From NCBI GenBank assembly GCA_964532065.1, contig CAZHHG010000002.1:62001-126000 (forward strand): 64,000 bases of DNA. The letters are read 5' to 3'. The notes beneath the pieces are model-generated. The model searched no databases and had not been told where the DNA came from. It worked only from the letters and a program-made list of their open reading frames with translations. Numbering within the stretch: the stretch's first letter is position 1; every line of letters begins with the position of its first letter. The position numbers were made by a program, and so were the translations under genes. This DNA is from DSXH01 sp964532065 (GTDB taxonomy: Bacteria; Bacteroidota; Ignavibacteria; Ignavibacteriales; Melioribacteraceae). This document shows positions 46,501 to 55,345 of this stretch, in pieces.

Positions 46501-46854
46501 TGAAATATTATCCGGTGCAGAATGGAAAGTTAAACGGGTCGGCATTCCGCCATCGGCCGGCATTACAAATAGATCGTTGTTGCCGTAACGGCTGCCTGAG
46601 AACGCAATCCATTTGCCGTCGTAGGAAAACTTCGGATTGGCTTCATAAGCTTCATGTATAGTTAATCGTGTTGCCCTTCCGCCGGTGGCTGGAACGGTCC
46701 AGATATCGCCCTGGTATGAGAACGCGATTTTAGATCCGTCGCTGTTAAGTGAAGGAAATCGTAAGAGTAGATCTTCCTGTGCCTGCAATAGTGTAAATGC
46801 AAAAAGGAATAATGAAATGATGGAATAATGGAAAAAGTAAAATGGTCGTTTCAT
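43588..46854 (-). CDS. Tricorn-type S41 peptidase, secreted
   Basis: 1088 residues, signal peptide to about residue 25. An N-terminal propeller region (WTVPATGGRATRL, SPDGRFLAF repeats, about 30-560) is followed by a charged Lys/Asp/Pro linker (near residue 570-590), a second propeller, a PDZ domain (about residues 760-860) and the S41 domain. The nucleophile Ser is in NEGSYSNAEIFS (about residue 990). This is the tricorn-protease-homologue layout that degrades peptides delivered from outside or the periplasm. It is one gene, with a hairpin terminator. Confidence 0.93.
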   Translation of the reverse strand: MKRPFYFFHYSIISLFLFAFTLLQAQEDLLLRFPSLNSDGSKIAFSYQGDIWTVPATGGRATRLTIHEAYEANPKFSYDGKWIAFSGSRYGNNDLFVMPADGGMPTRLTFHSAPDNISSWTKDGKILFSTNREFNQIERPQEIYSISANGGTEMRILDAVGFDPAYSPDGRFLAFVRGDINPVFREDYKGPSNRDIWLYDTKSKSFSKLVSNETNDIMPQWSDSRTIYFMSSISGNYNIYKIKIDDNGKASGKPEQLTNVKDHSIRHFSLSADGSSIVYEQEKNLFILKTSGGSAKKVDVVISADDRFDPVELKTFNNSAAGYEVSPNGKLLAFSIRGEIFVKEADKDKSRSINVSESPYRDSDFAWLSDTTLIFTSDREDNNYELYLLKSADPKQPNPVKSLKHSIGRITKTGKDESSPVISNNGKQIAFIRASDVKELIVADIAPDGKLSNEKVLHSGWNVPGGITWSPDDKWLAYSLNDLYFNDEVFIQSADNSSKPVNISMHPRGDGQPFWSADGSKLGFTSERNNRNSDIWFVWLKKEDWEKTRQDWDEKEPAADKPAPAKPADDKSKDDKSKKEGSKVKEIRIDFDRIHERIVQVTSLPGNEGNLVISKDGETFFYTAQSSTARGRDLYSVKWDGKDLKEITKGGSNPMSVSIDKEGKYLYYMKAGGSITRHDIKTDKPEPLPYSAKMKIDYPAERIQIFEEAWRTIRDGFYDPKFHGYDWDALRDKYRDLCLIASNNNDLRDMFNNMLGELNASHMGFMAPDRAETQRETTGLLGVDLTPVNDGMKVLRVIPDSPADKSASKLFVDDIIISVDGIEYDKEKNFYELLNNRVDEKTLLTVKGKDGKEREVVIQPAASLRQLMYSEWVAERKKLVDKYSKGRLGYIHIQGMDFPSFEVFERELTAAGYGKEGLLIDVRYNGGGSTTDYLMTVLNYKQHAYTIPRGASDDPEKDKLKFRDYYPTGERLVFAAWMKPSIALCNEGSYSNAEIFSHAYKTLGIGKLVGYPTNGSVISTGGKGLIDGSFVRLPLRGWYTKATDKNQELGPAVPDIIIENSVDWISRGIDEQLKAAVDELLKQIDSGK

Positions 46855-46998
46855 CGAAACCCCCTTTAGTTAACGGTTCGGCAAAAATAGAATTTATTGG
46901 CGTGATGGGCAAAGGGTGTTTTTCGTACTTATTACAATTGAATGTGTATTCGCAGTTATAATAATAAAAGTATAAGAGACGTTTAGTTAATTAGTTTA

Positions 46999-48381
46999 TT
47001 ATTTCACATACTTCGAAATAAATTCCTCAACCTCCGGTAATCCGCCCTGGTAGATTAAATAACCATTGCTCGGTTCGCGTTCTGTAATTTCGCCGGCAAT
47101 AGGTGCAAGCATTATTTCCTTAACTTTCTGCGGGTCGTTAGTTTGTCCCAACGCCCAGCATAATTTCATGTATGCAACTTCTGGCAGCATGTTAGCGGCG
47201 GGTATTACACCAAGCTCCATCATGTCGCGTCCTGTATCGTAGACATACATCTGAACAAATCCCCATAAGGTCTGAACTGTCATATAAATCGCGATTCCTT
47301 TTTCGTGTGCGCGCTTGAGAGATGGATAAAGCGGCTTGTTTACGTGTCCGAGTCCTGTCCCCGCTATTACAATTCCTTTGTAATCGTTATCAATAAGTGA
47401 ATCGATTATATCCGGCATCATATTCGGATAATAATAAACGATGCTTACTTTCTCTTCGAATGACGTGTTTATTTTAACGTTGCGGTCTTTTCGCCGGCGT
47501 TTGTAATCCTGTCTAAGCGGAGTAATTTCTTCGCGACTCACTTTTGCAATCGGAATATCACCGATTGTGCGGAACGTTGAGCGGTAACTTGAGTGCATTT
47601 TGCGGACACGAGTCCCGCGGTGTAATAAACCGTAATAATCCGATGTAGGGCCGAACATACATACCATCACTTCGGCAATGTCGCTCTCTGCCGCAGTCTT
47701 AACGCTGTGCATCAGATTGAGCGCGGCATCGGACGAAGGCCTGTCGCTCGATCTCTGTGAACCGACCATAACAATCGGCACTGGCGACTCCTGAACCATA
47801 AACGATAGAACAGCAGCAGTGTGATGCATGGTATCTGTTCCGTGGCCTATTACAATTCCGTCGATTCCTTTTTCAATTTCCCTGCCGATTGCCTGCGCGG
47901 TTCCAATCCACTGATCCGGGCCCATATTCTCGCTGAATACTCCGTATAGTTTTTCAGTATCCAGGTTGCAGAAATTTGCGAGTTCTGGGACAGAGCCATA
48001 AAGTTCACCGGGTGAGAATGCAGGAATAACCGCACCGGTTCTGTAATCGAGCCGTGATGCAATTGTACCGCCGGTACCGAGAAGTTTTACATTCGGTTTT
48101 GACGGATCGCGAGGGAAGTCTTTTTCGGGAATCTTATAATGAGCCTCCTTGCGCCCTCTTATTTTAATATCGGTTACATTTTCAGCAGCGACTCCGATGT
48201 TATAACCGATCGGCATTTTTATTACAATATGAAACTGATCCGCAGTTTCAGAACGGGGTAGAATAATTCCTTTGTAATTTCCTTTAGTTGTTTCAATCTC
48301 AACATCGCTCCAGACCTGCGCCCCGAAGTTCTTAAGCGTGCTCAGCGCCTTGCCGCGGTAACCTTTGTAATCTTCAGCCAT
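46999..48381 (-). CDS. gatD: Glu-tRNA(Gln) amidotransferase subunit D
   Basis: 460 residues. An N-terminal beta domain (1-85) precedes an asparaginase-like domain with the four catalytic positions: Thr in LLGTGGTIASR, Thr-Asp in GHGTDTMHH and Lys in RVRKMHSSYRS. It makes ammonia for GatE, which then converts Glu-tRNA(Gln) to Gln-tRNA(Gln). GatDE is the archaeal route; bacteria normally use GatCAB. The GatE gene is next upstream. A short intergenic repeat separates the two. The presence of both subunits with intact sites argues for a working system. Free L-asparaginase is the alternative call, but the N-terminal domain and neighbour disfavour it. Confidence 0.92.
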   Translation of the reverse strand: MAEDYKGYRGKALSTLKNFGAQVWSDVEIETTKGNYKGIILPRSETADQFHIVIKMPIGYNIGVAAENVTDIKIRGRKEAHYKIPEKDFPRDPSKPNVKLLGTGGTIASRLDYRTGAVIPAFSPGELYGSVPELANFCNLDTEKLYGVFSENMGPDQWIGTAQAIGREIEKGIDGIVIGHGTDTMHHTAAVLSFMVQESPVPIVMVGSQRSSDRPSSDAALNLMHSVKTAAESDIAEVMVCMFGPTSDYYGLLHRGTRVRKMHSSYRSTFRTIGDIPIAKVSREEITPLRQDYKRRRKDRNVKINTSFEEKVSIVYYYPNMMPDIIDSLIDNDYKGIVIAGTGLGHVNKPLYPSLKRAHEKGIAIYMTVQTLWGFVQMYVYDTGRDMMELGVIPAANMLPEVAYMKLCWALGQTNDPQKVKEIMLAPIAGEITEREPSNGYLIYQGGLPEVEEFISKYVK

Positions 48382-48408
48382 AATTTTCCCTTTGCGGACT
48401 TTGCGGAT

Positions 48409-48477
48409 AACTCTGCGTGCTTTGCATGAACATCTTTAAAGATTATCACGCAGAGAGCGCGGAGATTACGCAGAGTT
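48409..48477. repeat. Imperfect palindrome / dispersed-repeat element
   Basis: AACTCTGCGT (48409-48418) and ACGCAGAGTT (48468-48477) are exact inverted arms; between them lie ATCTTTAAAGAT (48432-48443) and GCGGAGATTACG. The CGCAGAG wording recalls dispersed intergenic repeats of Bacteroidota. It lies between gatD and gatE. Confidence 0.45.
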
Positions 48478-48479
48478 CG

Positions 48480-50390
48480 CTAAGATAAATTGATAATTTT
48501 TTCTTTTACAATTCTTCCTTCAACATTTATTCTTACTTTGTCCATCGTTATTCCAAGCAGCAAATCATTTCTTTTCTCCGTATTAAAAAACTTAATCTTC
48601 CCTATCTCACTTTTGGATCTGATTATTATTTCATCAAGCTCTGATGATGTAACGGGTTTTGGTAATAATTCAGGATAAAATTTCCCTTTTGAAATTGATT
48701 TCTGCATAGCCGTAAAAATACCGTAACGTGAAAGGAGTCCATCCTTAAATGCCTGAAAAATATCTTTCATTATCTCGGGTGTAAGAAGTTTAACATCGTA
48801 ATTCAGTTTTTTGAGTCTTTTCGGAAATTGAATAAGCGCAACAGCCGCGAGAGTTGGATCGATTTTTAACCCGTTAATAAGGAATTTAAATAACGGCGCG
48901 AATTTTGAAATTGATAATTCATTGATGGTATCGGCGGGTATACCGAGCTCGCGGTACCATGCTTCGCTTGTCCAGAACTTATCGGGAAGATCCTTGCTTA
49001 GCTTGTTGAGCAATTCGCTTGTTATTTTAGTAGGCGGCAGATCAGTATCTGGATACATTCTGTCGGCACCCGGAAGTATCCTCTCGAACCCGTTAGTACC
49101 GTCACGCAGCGCCTGACGTGTTTCCGAGGGGACACCGATAGTTGCCTCGCGTGCGCGGATAATAATTTCTTTTACCGCCATTTCGGTATCCTGTTCATTT
49201 CCCCAGACCAGAACGATGGTATCGTTATCCGTAGCGTTTGCGAACCGTTTAATATTCTGCCATTCAGCCGAGAGAAGATTATCGCCGCGACTGTCCGAAT
49301 GAATAATATTCGGTATTGATGTAAGACATGCAATTACACGTACACGGTCGGAGATCTCTTTGGAAAAATATGTGTCGGTTTGAGTCTGCCAGTTTAGCAA
49401 TCCGGCAAAACCTTTAAGGATTACGCATTTGATTTTCAATCCCTGATCAATCGCGTTTCTTACCGGCTGATAATGAGCCTTCTTAATAATTCTGGTTACG
49501 TCGGCAGAAGCTGACTGAAAAGTTTCATTTGTAATTCCGCGCTTATGAAGTTCTTCGCGAAGACGAAGTAAATTCCACTGACGCATTGCTTCGTTATATG
49601 TAAGAATCGGGATTCTCCCGATCTTCGGAACGCCTTTAATTTCGACCCGTGTTCCGCCTTCAACACTAACATTAACATCTTCCCTTGCGCTTCCAATACC
49701 CCGTCTTACCTTATTTGTACTTCTTACAACTTTCGCGCAGATCTCCGCTACCTCGGCTACTTCAGATGGAGTGCGCATATCCGGACCGGTTACGGTTTCT
49801 ATCAAAGGCATACCGAGTCTATCGGTGAGATATACGCGTGTATGGCCTGAGTCAGAAACTTCCCTGCAGGAATCTTCTTCAATCGACATCTGAACAATAT
49901 TAATGGATCTTCCTTTATATGGAATTTTCCCGTTGAGAGCAAAGATCGCTGTTCGTTGAAATCCTGTTGGAATACTTCCGTCCAGATATTGCTTCCGGGC
50001 AATATGAAGTTCGTCCACAATCGAGCAGTCGAATAACATTCCGCATTCCAGGGCTATGTTCAACGCCTCCTGATTTATAAGGAAAGGGGGAGTATCGTCC
50101 ATTTCGTATGTACATACCGTATCTCGGTTGATTCTGTAAACGATATCTTTTTTTGTTTTGAATTCCATAAGCGCGGTGCCGTCGTATTCACCCAGTTCCG
50201 AAAGTGTAGGACGCATGTGTCTGAGGATCTCCGCATGATATTTTGTGCTGTAATGACCGGCAGGGCAGCGGCAGAATAATTTTTTGTCTGTCATTAATTG
50301 CTGATGGATCTCGAGACCGGATTTAAAACCGACGGTTTCGTAATCCTTATCAGTCATTTCTTCGAACGGTTTGAATAGAAAATCTTTCAT
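48480..50390 (-). CDS. gatE: Glu-tRNA(Gln) amidotransferase subunit E
   Basis: 636 residues. The N-terminus (GFKSGLEIHQQLMTDKKLFC) and the kinase-like core EEDSCREVSDSGHTRVYLTD are the GatB/GatE signature. The middle contains an AspRS-insertion-like (GAD) region, present in GatE but not in GatB, and the tail is a YqeY-like helical domain. It phosphorylates and amidates Glu-tRNA(Gln) using ammonia from GatD, 98 bases downstream. Length matches archaeal GatE (about 620 residues) and exceeds bacterial GatB (about 480). Confidence 0.92.
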   Translation of the reverse strand: MKDFLFKPFEEMTDKDYETVGFKSGLEIHQQLMTDKKLFCRCPAGHYSTKYHAEILRHMRPTLSELGEYDGTALMEFKTKKDIVYRINRDTVCTYEMDDTPPFLINQEALNIALECGMLFDCSIVDELHIARKQYLDGSIPTGFQRTAIFALNGKIPYKGRSINIVQMSIEEDSCREVSDSGHTRVYLTDRLGMPLIETVTGPDMRTPSEVAEVAEICAKVVRSTNKVRRGIGSAREDVNVSVEGGTRVEIKGVPKIGRIPILTYNEAMRQWNLLRLREELHKRGITNETFQSASADVTRIIKKAHYQPVRNAIDQGLKIKCVILKGFAGLLNWQTQTDTYFSKEISDRVRVIACLTSIPNIIHSDSRGDNLLSAEWQNIKRFANATDNDTIVLVWGNEQDTEMAVKEIIIRAREATIGVPSETRQALRDGTNGFERILPGADRMYPDTDLPPTKITSELLNKLSKDLPDKFWTSEAWYRELGIPADTINELSISKFAPLFKFLINGLKIDPTLAAVALIQFPKRLKKLNYDVKLLTPEIMKDIFQAFKDGLLSRYGIFTAMQKSISKGKFYPELLPKPVTSSELDEIIIRSKSEIGKIKFFNTEKRNDLLLGITMDKVRINVEGRIVKEKIINLS

Positions 50391-50545
50391 AAAATTTTTG
50401 CCCCGGGGGATTGGTGGCGGTAAGAATAGAAGTCTGTTTTAATCGGCATATAACAACAAGAAATTTTTAGCTAACGAAAACTTATTCAGAGATGCCTAAA
50501 TAAGCAAACCGTATTAATCCGGAATGAAAAACGAAAAATTCATGA

Positions 50546-51886
50546 TTATAATAAATTGCTTGCCAGCTCGGCAAGTTCCGATCTTTCACCTTTCTCCAGG
50601 TTCACGTGTGCATAAAGCTTCTGACCTTTGAAATGCTCAATCAAATATGAAAGTCCATTCGATTGTGAATCGAGGTAAGGATGATCGATCTGGTATATAT
50701 CTCCGGTCAGGACGATTTTTGCTCCTTCGCCGGCGCGAGTAATAATAGTTTTTATTTCATGAGGGGTAAGATTCTGCGCTTCATCAACTATGAAGTAGAT
50801 TCTCTGAAGACTTCTTCCACGGATATAGCTGAGCGGTTCAATAACCAGTTTCTCTTCTTTAATCATATTATTGATTAGCTGGTAGTTTTTGTCCGTCTCG
50901 GGAAATTGATCCTGAATAACCTTTAAATTGTCCCATAAAGGCTGCATATACGGAGCTAGTTTACTCTCGACATCTCCCGGCAGATAACCGATATCTTTGT
51001 TGCTAAGCGGAACAACAGGCCGCGCTATATAGATCTGTCTGTAATTTTTTCTAACCTGAAGAGCGCTTGCGAGCGCGAGAAGAGTTTTACCGGTGCCGGC
51101 TTTGCCAGTCATTGAAACAAGCGGAATATCCATATTGCATAATGCATTGACCGCAAAGGTCTGCTCCGCGTTGCGCGGTTTTATTCCGTAAACAATCTCT
51201 TTATCAATCTTCCTGAATTTTTCGAAATCGTTTGAAAGAACGGTTAAAACCGAGCGGCTGCTGTTCCGCATTATATAATACTTATTGGGGACGGCATCCG
51301 TTTTAATTTTTCTGATAATTTGTTTTGCCGGGACTTCGAAAGGCGCCTGATATAATTTTTGCAAAATATCGTCGTCAAAATTCTCTGCAACCTCTTTGCC
51401 GCTGTAAAGTTCTTCAACATTTGTAACACGGTCGGTTGTATAATCTTCCGCAGGAATTCCGAGTGCCTTGGCCTTCATGCGGAGGTTTACATCTTTACTG
51501 ATCAGAATAATTTTCAGCCGGTCCTTATTATTTTTTGAAGCGTCTAGAGCCGCGCTCAGGACACGGTGATCAACGTTATCATCCCTGAAAACATCGTGGA
51601 TCTCTTTCGATAATCCCTTGGTAATTACGATCCGGACTTTCCCTCGTCCGCGGCCAAGCGAGACACCGCCGTTGAATATTTCATTACCTGTAATAGAATC
51701 GAGTGTGCGGGCGAACTCTCTCGCGTTCAGGTTAATTACCTGATTTCCTCTTTTAAAATGATCCAGCTCTTCTATAACTGCAAGAGGAATTATTATGTTG
51801 TTTTCCTGGAAATGATGAATACAGGTAGGATCGTGAAGAATTACGTTTGTATCGAGTACAAAAGTTTTTGGATTAGCTTTTCCCAT
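50546..51886 (-). CDS. PIN-PhoH fusion ATPase (PhoH2-like)
   Basis: 446 residues. The N-terminal PIN nuclease-like domain (about 8-145) has the acidic residues of FVLDTNVILHD, VIEELDHF and DDNVDHRVLSA. The C-terminal PhoH ATPase has Walker A GKAGTGKTLLALA (about residue 260) and Walker B VDEAQN. PhoH2 proteins unwind and cleave RNA in an ATP-dependent way. Here it stands alone, divergent from nothing obvious. Confidence 0.92.
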   Translation of the reverse strand: MGKANPKTFVLDTNVILHDPTCIHHFQENNIIIPLAVIEELDHFKRGNQVINLNAREFARTLDSITGNEIFNGGVSLGRGRGKVRIVITKGLSKEIHDVFRDDNVDHRVLSAALDASKNNKDRLKIILISKDVNLRMKAKALGIPAEDYTTDRVTNVEELYSGKEVAENFDDDILQKLYQAPFEVPAKQIIRKIKTDAVPNKYYIMRNSSRSVLTVLSNDFEKFRKIDKEIVYGIKPRNAEQTFAVNALCNMDIPLVSMTGKAGTGKTLLALASALQVRKNYRQIYIARPVVPLSNKDIGYLPGDVESKLAPYMQPLWDNLKVIQDQFPETDKNYQLINNMIKEEKLVIEPLSYIRGRSLQRIYFIVDEAQNLTPHEIKTIITRAGEGAKIVLTGDIYQIDHPYLDSQSNGLSYLIEHFKGQKLYAHVNLEKGERSELAELASNLL

Positions 51887-52019
51887 AAAGAACAGTCATT
51901 AGTTGGAGAATTTTTTTCAGTTATCTTATTCCGAACTTACAAAAAATTTTTTTTAATCGAAATCTATTTATCAACATGATATTTAGATATAGGCTATCAT
52001 CACAAAAACAATTTGTAAT

Positions 52020-52230
52020 ATGAAAGTATATCCGATCAAAACAGATTTCGCTTTGTGAATAAATTGAAATTGATGATCCCGGAATTGACTTTGACCGAGA
52101 ACGAGGCTTAATCAGAATAATTGTCGGGTCTCGTGGTGGATGGGATGCACAAAGAGACTGTCAGAAGAGAAACAGGGCAGACACTATCAGCTTTGAAAAT
52201 CCTGGTGTTTTGCAATTTAAATTAGTGTGA
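52020..52230 (+). pseudogene. Possible decayed HigA-like antitoxin gene
   Basis: An ATG at 52020 (taatatgaaag) opens MKVYPIKTDFAL, which matches the usual N-terminus of HigA-family antitoxins, then hits a stop. Downstream, in another frame, EIDDPGIDFDRERGLIRIIV followed by GSRG resembles the later DPIEAI-F-M---GL--KDL---IGSRG part of that family. About 40 residues in between are missing. No toxin gene is adjacent. The match is from memory of the family and is weak, so it may be chance. Confidence 0.3.
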
Positions 52231-52277
52231 TTTACCTCAATCCCGGATGACTGAATTGAATTTATAGAAGATGCTTA

Positions 52278-52306
52278 TTGACATAAATAATTGTAAACGT
52301 TACATT
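52278..52306 (+). promoter_or_regulatory. Sigma-70-like promoter of the T9SS repeat protein
   Basis: TTGACA (52278-52283) and TACATT (52301-52306) are 17 bases apart. Within this stretch lies TGTAA-ACG-TTACA, an interrupted palindrome touching the -10 box, which may be an operator. It is 86 bases upstream of the ATG at 52393. Confidence 0.55.
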
Positions 52307-52392
52307 TACCCAGAGTTCAAAGGCAAATGTATAAATCCGTTTGCTTCTCCAGGGTGCTTATAATTTAGATCAAAATGTAAAGGCAAATCAAA

Positions 52393-55173
52393 ATGAGGGT
52401 GTTGATTTCCTGCCTTCTTTTTATTTTTTCCGTCGCAGCCGTCTATCCGCAGGACAATAATCCGCCGGTTCTGGATTCATTTTCGTTTACACCCGATTCA
52501 GCCTCTCAAAGTAACAGCATAAAAGTTTTTTTCAATCTCACCGCTCATGATGCGGCAAATAAAATTGAAAAGATAATTGTTGAGTTCAAACCATCCGGTG
52601 GCGGCGGAAGTAAATCTCAGACATTCAGCAAGCTGGATCTTCAGTCGGTTTCACTTGAAGGAGAAATTGATTTTGGAAATAATCCCAAAACCGGATTATG
52701 GTTTGTAAGTATTTACATGGAAGATTCGGAAAAAAATAAAATAACAATTACGGATAGTGATCTTTCCGGAAGGGGTATTAGTTCAACCTTTAAAATATTT
52801 GAAAATACTGCTTCCGATTCAACCCCGCCTGAATTAAAAAATTTCTCATTCAGCCCGGCTGCGATTGACCTTGCATCCGAAGATCATTCGATTGATTTTA
52901 CAATTGAAGTAACGGATGATCTAAGCGGTGTAGAAGAAGTAACTGTTGAGTTTCTTCCACCGGGAAACGGGGGAGGTAAATCGGAAACATTCAAAAAAGT
53001 AAATTCACTTTCGGCAACGCTTACCGGCAGCATCGATTTCGGGAATAATCCAGAAACCGGTATCTGGAAGGCATCAATTATTATTAAGGATGTTGAAGGA
53101 AATCAGCTTTCGCTATCATCCGAGCAGATAGGAATCAAATTCCCCTCAACGGTTGAAATAACAGAAACGTCCGACAGCAATCCGCCGGAGCTAAAAGGAT
53201 TCACATTCAATCCGCAGTTAATTGATCTTGCGTCGTCGGATCATTCGATTGATTTTACAATTGAAGTAACGGATGATCTAAGCGGTGTAGAAGAAGTAAC
53301 TGTAGAGTTTCTTCCACCGGGAAACGGCGGAGGTAAATCGGAAACATTCAAAAAAATAAATTCACTTTCGGCAACGCTTACCGGCAGCATCGATTTCGGT
53401 AATAATCCAGCAACCGGAATCTGGAAGGCGTCAATAACTCTGAAGGATACTGAAGGAAATCAGGTGACGCTGTCATCCGAACAGATAGGATCTTCATCAT
53501 CGTTAGAGATAAAAGATACAAAGGATAACAATCCGCCGGAGTTAAAAGGATTCACATTCAATCCGCAGGTAATTGATCTCGCGTCGTCGGATCATTCGAT
53601 AGATTTTACAATAGAGGTAACGGATGATTTGAGTGGAGTAGACGAAGTAACAGTTGAATTTCTTCCACCGGGAAACGGCGGAAGCAAATCGGAAACATTC
53701 AAAAAAGTAAACTCACTCTCGGCAACGCTTACCGGCAGTATCGATTTCGGGAATAATCCTTCTGTAGGAATATGGAGAGCAAATATCACTATTAAGGATG
53801 CTGTAGGCAACGGGTCAGTTTTGAATCCGGAATCTATTTCATCAAAGGGTTTCCCCTCATCTGTTGAGATTTTAATAACCAAGGATTCATCACCACCGGT
53901 TCTGGTTGAATTCACAATTTCTCCGGAAGTTGTTGAATTGAACAGCTCAAACACTTCTATAGATTATAAATTATCTGTAACGGATGACCTTAGCGGAATA
54001 AGTGAAGTAAGTATAATTATTATTCCGAATGAGAACGGCGGAAACAGGGTTGAAAAGATTACTAAGATAAACAGTCTGGCGGCCGAACTATACGGTAAAA
54101 TCGATTTCAAGAACAGCAAAGAAGGTAAGTACTACTTGGAAGTTCAGCTTGAGGATAATGAGCGGAACCTAAAAGCATATTCCGGGAAAGAACTCGAAGA
54201 TGCCGGTTTTATATCTGCAATTATTCTTACAAGCTCGAAAGACAATGAACCACCTAAACTCGAGAAATTCAATTATTCTTTGAGCCCGCAGAACTCTAAT
54301 AACAATCTTTTCGTTATTAATTATGAGATCAAAGTAACAGATAATCTGAGCGGGATCGACGAAGTAAAAATTATGCTCGATCCTTCCGATAAGAACGGCG
54401 GTAAGTTTATCAGGTTTAATAATATCGGCTCCGGCGTATTTGAATATAAAGGAAATGATGAGTTAAAGAATCCTGAGCCCGGACAGTGGACTATCAGTAT
54501 TTCCCTTACGGACAAAGAAAAAAATGAAATTATTCTGAGTCCGGCCGACCTGGCTAAAGCCGGGATTAACTCAACATTTTTAATTGCAGCTGCAAAACAG
54601 CTCCTTCTTGTTTCACCTTCATCAGACGAGAGTATCGAGATCCCGGGAAATATTGATATTGTCTGGGAGAGCACGGGCTTAGAAAAAATTAATATTGATT
54701 ACTCAACCGACGAAGGTGCCTCGTGGAAGACAGTTAAGAGTAATCTGACCGCTCTAAGCAGGAGACATAACTGGTCTCCGGTATTTACCAGAACCCTTCG
54801 TGTTTTACTTCGTATTTCCGATTCGGATGATGCCGGCTTATCGGACACACATTCTTTCAGTTTAGTTTATAAGACTACGACATCAGTTGACGATGGACAG
54901 GAAATTCCTGCAGGCGATTTTCTCTATCAGAATTATCCGAATCCCTTCAATCCCTCAACACAAATTGAATATACATTGAGACAGGAATCTAATGTTATTC
55001 TGAGCATCTATAACATGATTGGTGAAAAGGTTGCCGAGCTTGTAAATGCTTTTCAGCGTCCCGGTAAGTACTCGGTTAACTTTAACGGAAACGGATTAAC
55101 AAGCGGATTTTATTTCTATCAGATCAAAACCCCTTCTTTTATTCAATCCCGCAAAATGCTTCTTCTCAAATAA
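52393..55173 (+). CDS. T9SS-exported tandem-repeat surface protein
   Basis: 926 residues. Signal peptide to about residue 19 (VAAVYPQ). Six repeats of about 120 residues begin at residues 21, 142, 261, 378, 498 and 617, each opening with a DxxPPxLxxF-type sequence and containing VTDDLSG; repeats 2-4 are nearly identical at protein and DNA level. An Ig-like module (about 735-830) and a C-terminal type IX sorting tail (YQNYPNPFNPSTQIEYTLRQ..., ending RKMLLLK) complete it. It is probably exported through the outer membrane and fixed to or released from the surface. Function unknown. Confidence 0.9.
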   Translation: MRVLISCLLFIFSVAAVYPQDNNPPVLDSFSFTPDSASQSNSIKVFFNLTAHDAANKIEKIIVEFKPSGGGGSKSQTFSKLDLQSVSLEGEIDFGNNPKTGLWFVSIYMEDSEKNKITITDSDLSGRGISSTFKIFENTASDSTPPELKNFSFSPAAIDLASEDHSIDFTIEVTDDLSGVEEVTVEFLPPGNGGGKSETFKKVNSLSATLTGSIDFGNNPETGIWKASIIIKDVEGNQLSLSSEQIGIKFPSTVEITETSDSNPPELKGFTFNPQLIDLASSDHSIDFTIEVTDDLSGVEEVTVEFLPPGNGGGKSETFKKINSLSATLTGSIDFGNNPATGIWKASITLKDTEGNQVTLSSEQIGSSSSLEIKDTKDNNPPELKGFTFNPQVIDLASSDHSIDFTIEVTDDLSGVDEVTVEFLPPGNGGSKSETFKKVNSLSATLTGSIDFGNNPSVGIWRANITIKDAVGNGSVLNPESISSKGFPSSVEILITKDSSPPVLVEFTISPEVVELNSSNTSIDYKLSVTDDLSGISEVSIIIIPNENGGNRVEKITKINSLAAELYGKIDFKNSKEGKYYLEVQLEDNERNLKAYSGKELEDAGFISAIILTSSKDNEPPKLEKFNYSLSPQNSNNNLFVINYEIKVTDNLSGIDEVKIMLDPSDKNGGKFIRFNNIGSGVFEYKGNDELKNPEPGQWTISISLTDKEKNEIILSPADLAKAGINSTFLIAAAKQLLLVSPSSDESIEIPGNIDIVWESTGLEKINIDYSTDEGASWKTVKSNLTALSRRHNWSPVFTRTLRVLLRISDSDDAGLSDTHSFSLVYKTTTSVDDGQEIPAGDFLYQNYPNPFNPSTQIEYTLRQESNVILSIYNMIGEKVAELVNAFQRPGKYSVNFNGNGLTSGFYFYQIKTPSFIQSRKMLLLK

Positions 55174-55196
55174 AAACTGTAATTGTTCTATCTTTT

Positions 55197-55214
55197 AAAT
55201 CGGTCGATTTTTTT
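55197..55214 (+). terminator. Short U-rich terminator after the repeat protein
   Basis: AAATC-GGTC-GATTT (5-bp stem, 4-base loop) followed by TTTT, giving a T run of seven, 24 bases behind the stop. Small stem but good T run. Confidence 0.35.
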
Positions 55215-55345
55215 ATCAATAATCACAAATAGTGCCGGTCGGATTTTTGTGTAAGAATATGTAATTTCAGTTCAGATTTATTGATAATAGATAACGCGCA
55301 CTGAAATTTTGAATAGATTTTGATTAATCAATTTGGGGAATAGAG

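Larger units (their letters stand above)
51887..52392. other. Intergenic region with promoter and gene remnant
   Basis: 506 bases. The PhoH2 promoter would be on its left end. It contains a possible decayed antitoxin gene at 52020-52230 and a sigma-70-like promoter with an embedded palindrome at 52278-52306, both listed separately. Confidence 0.6.
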
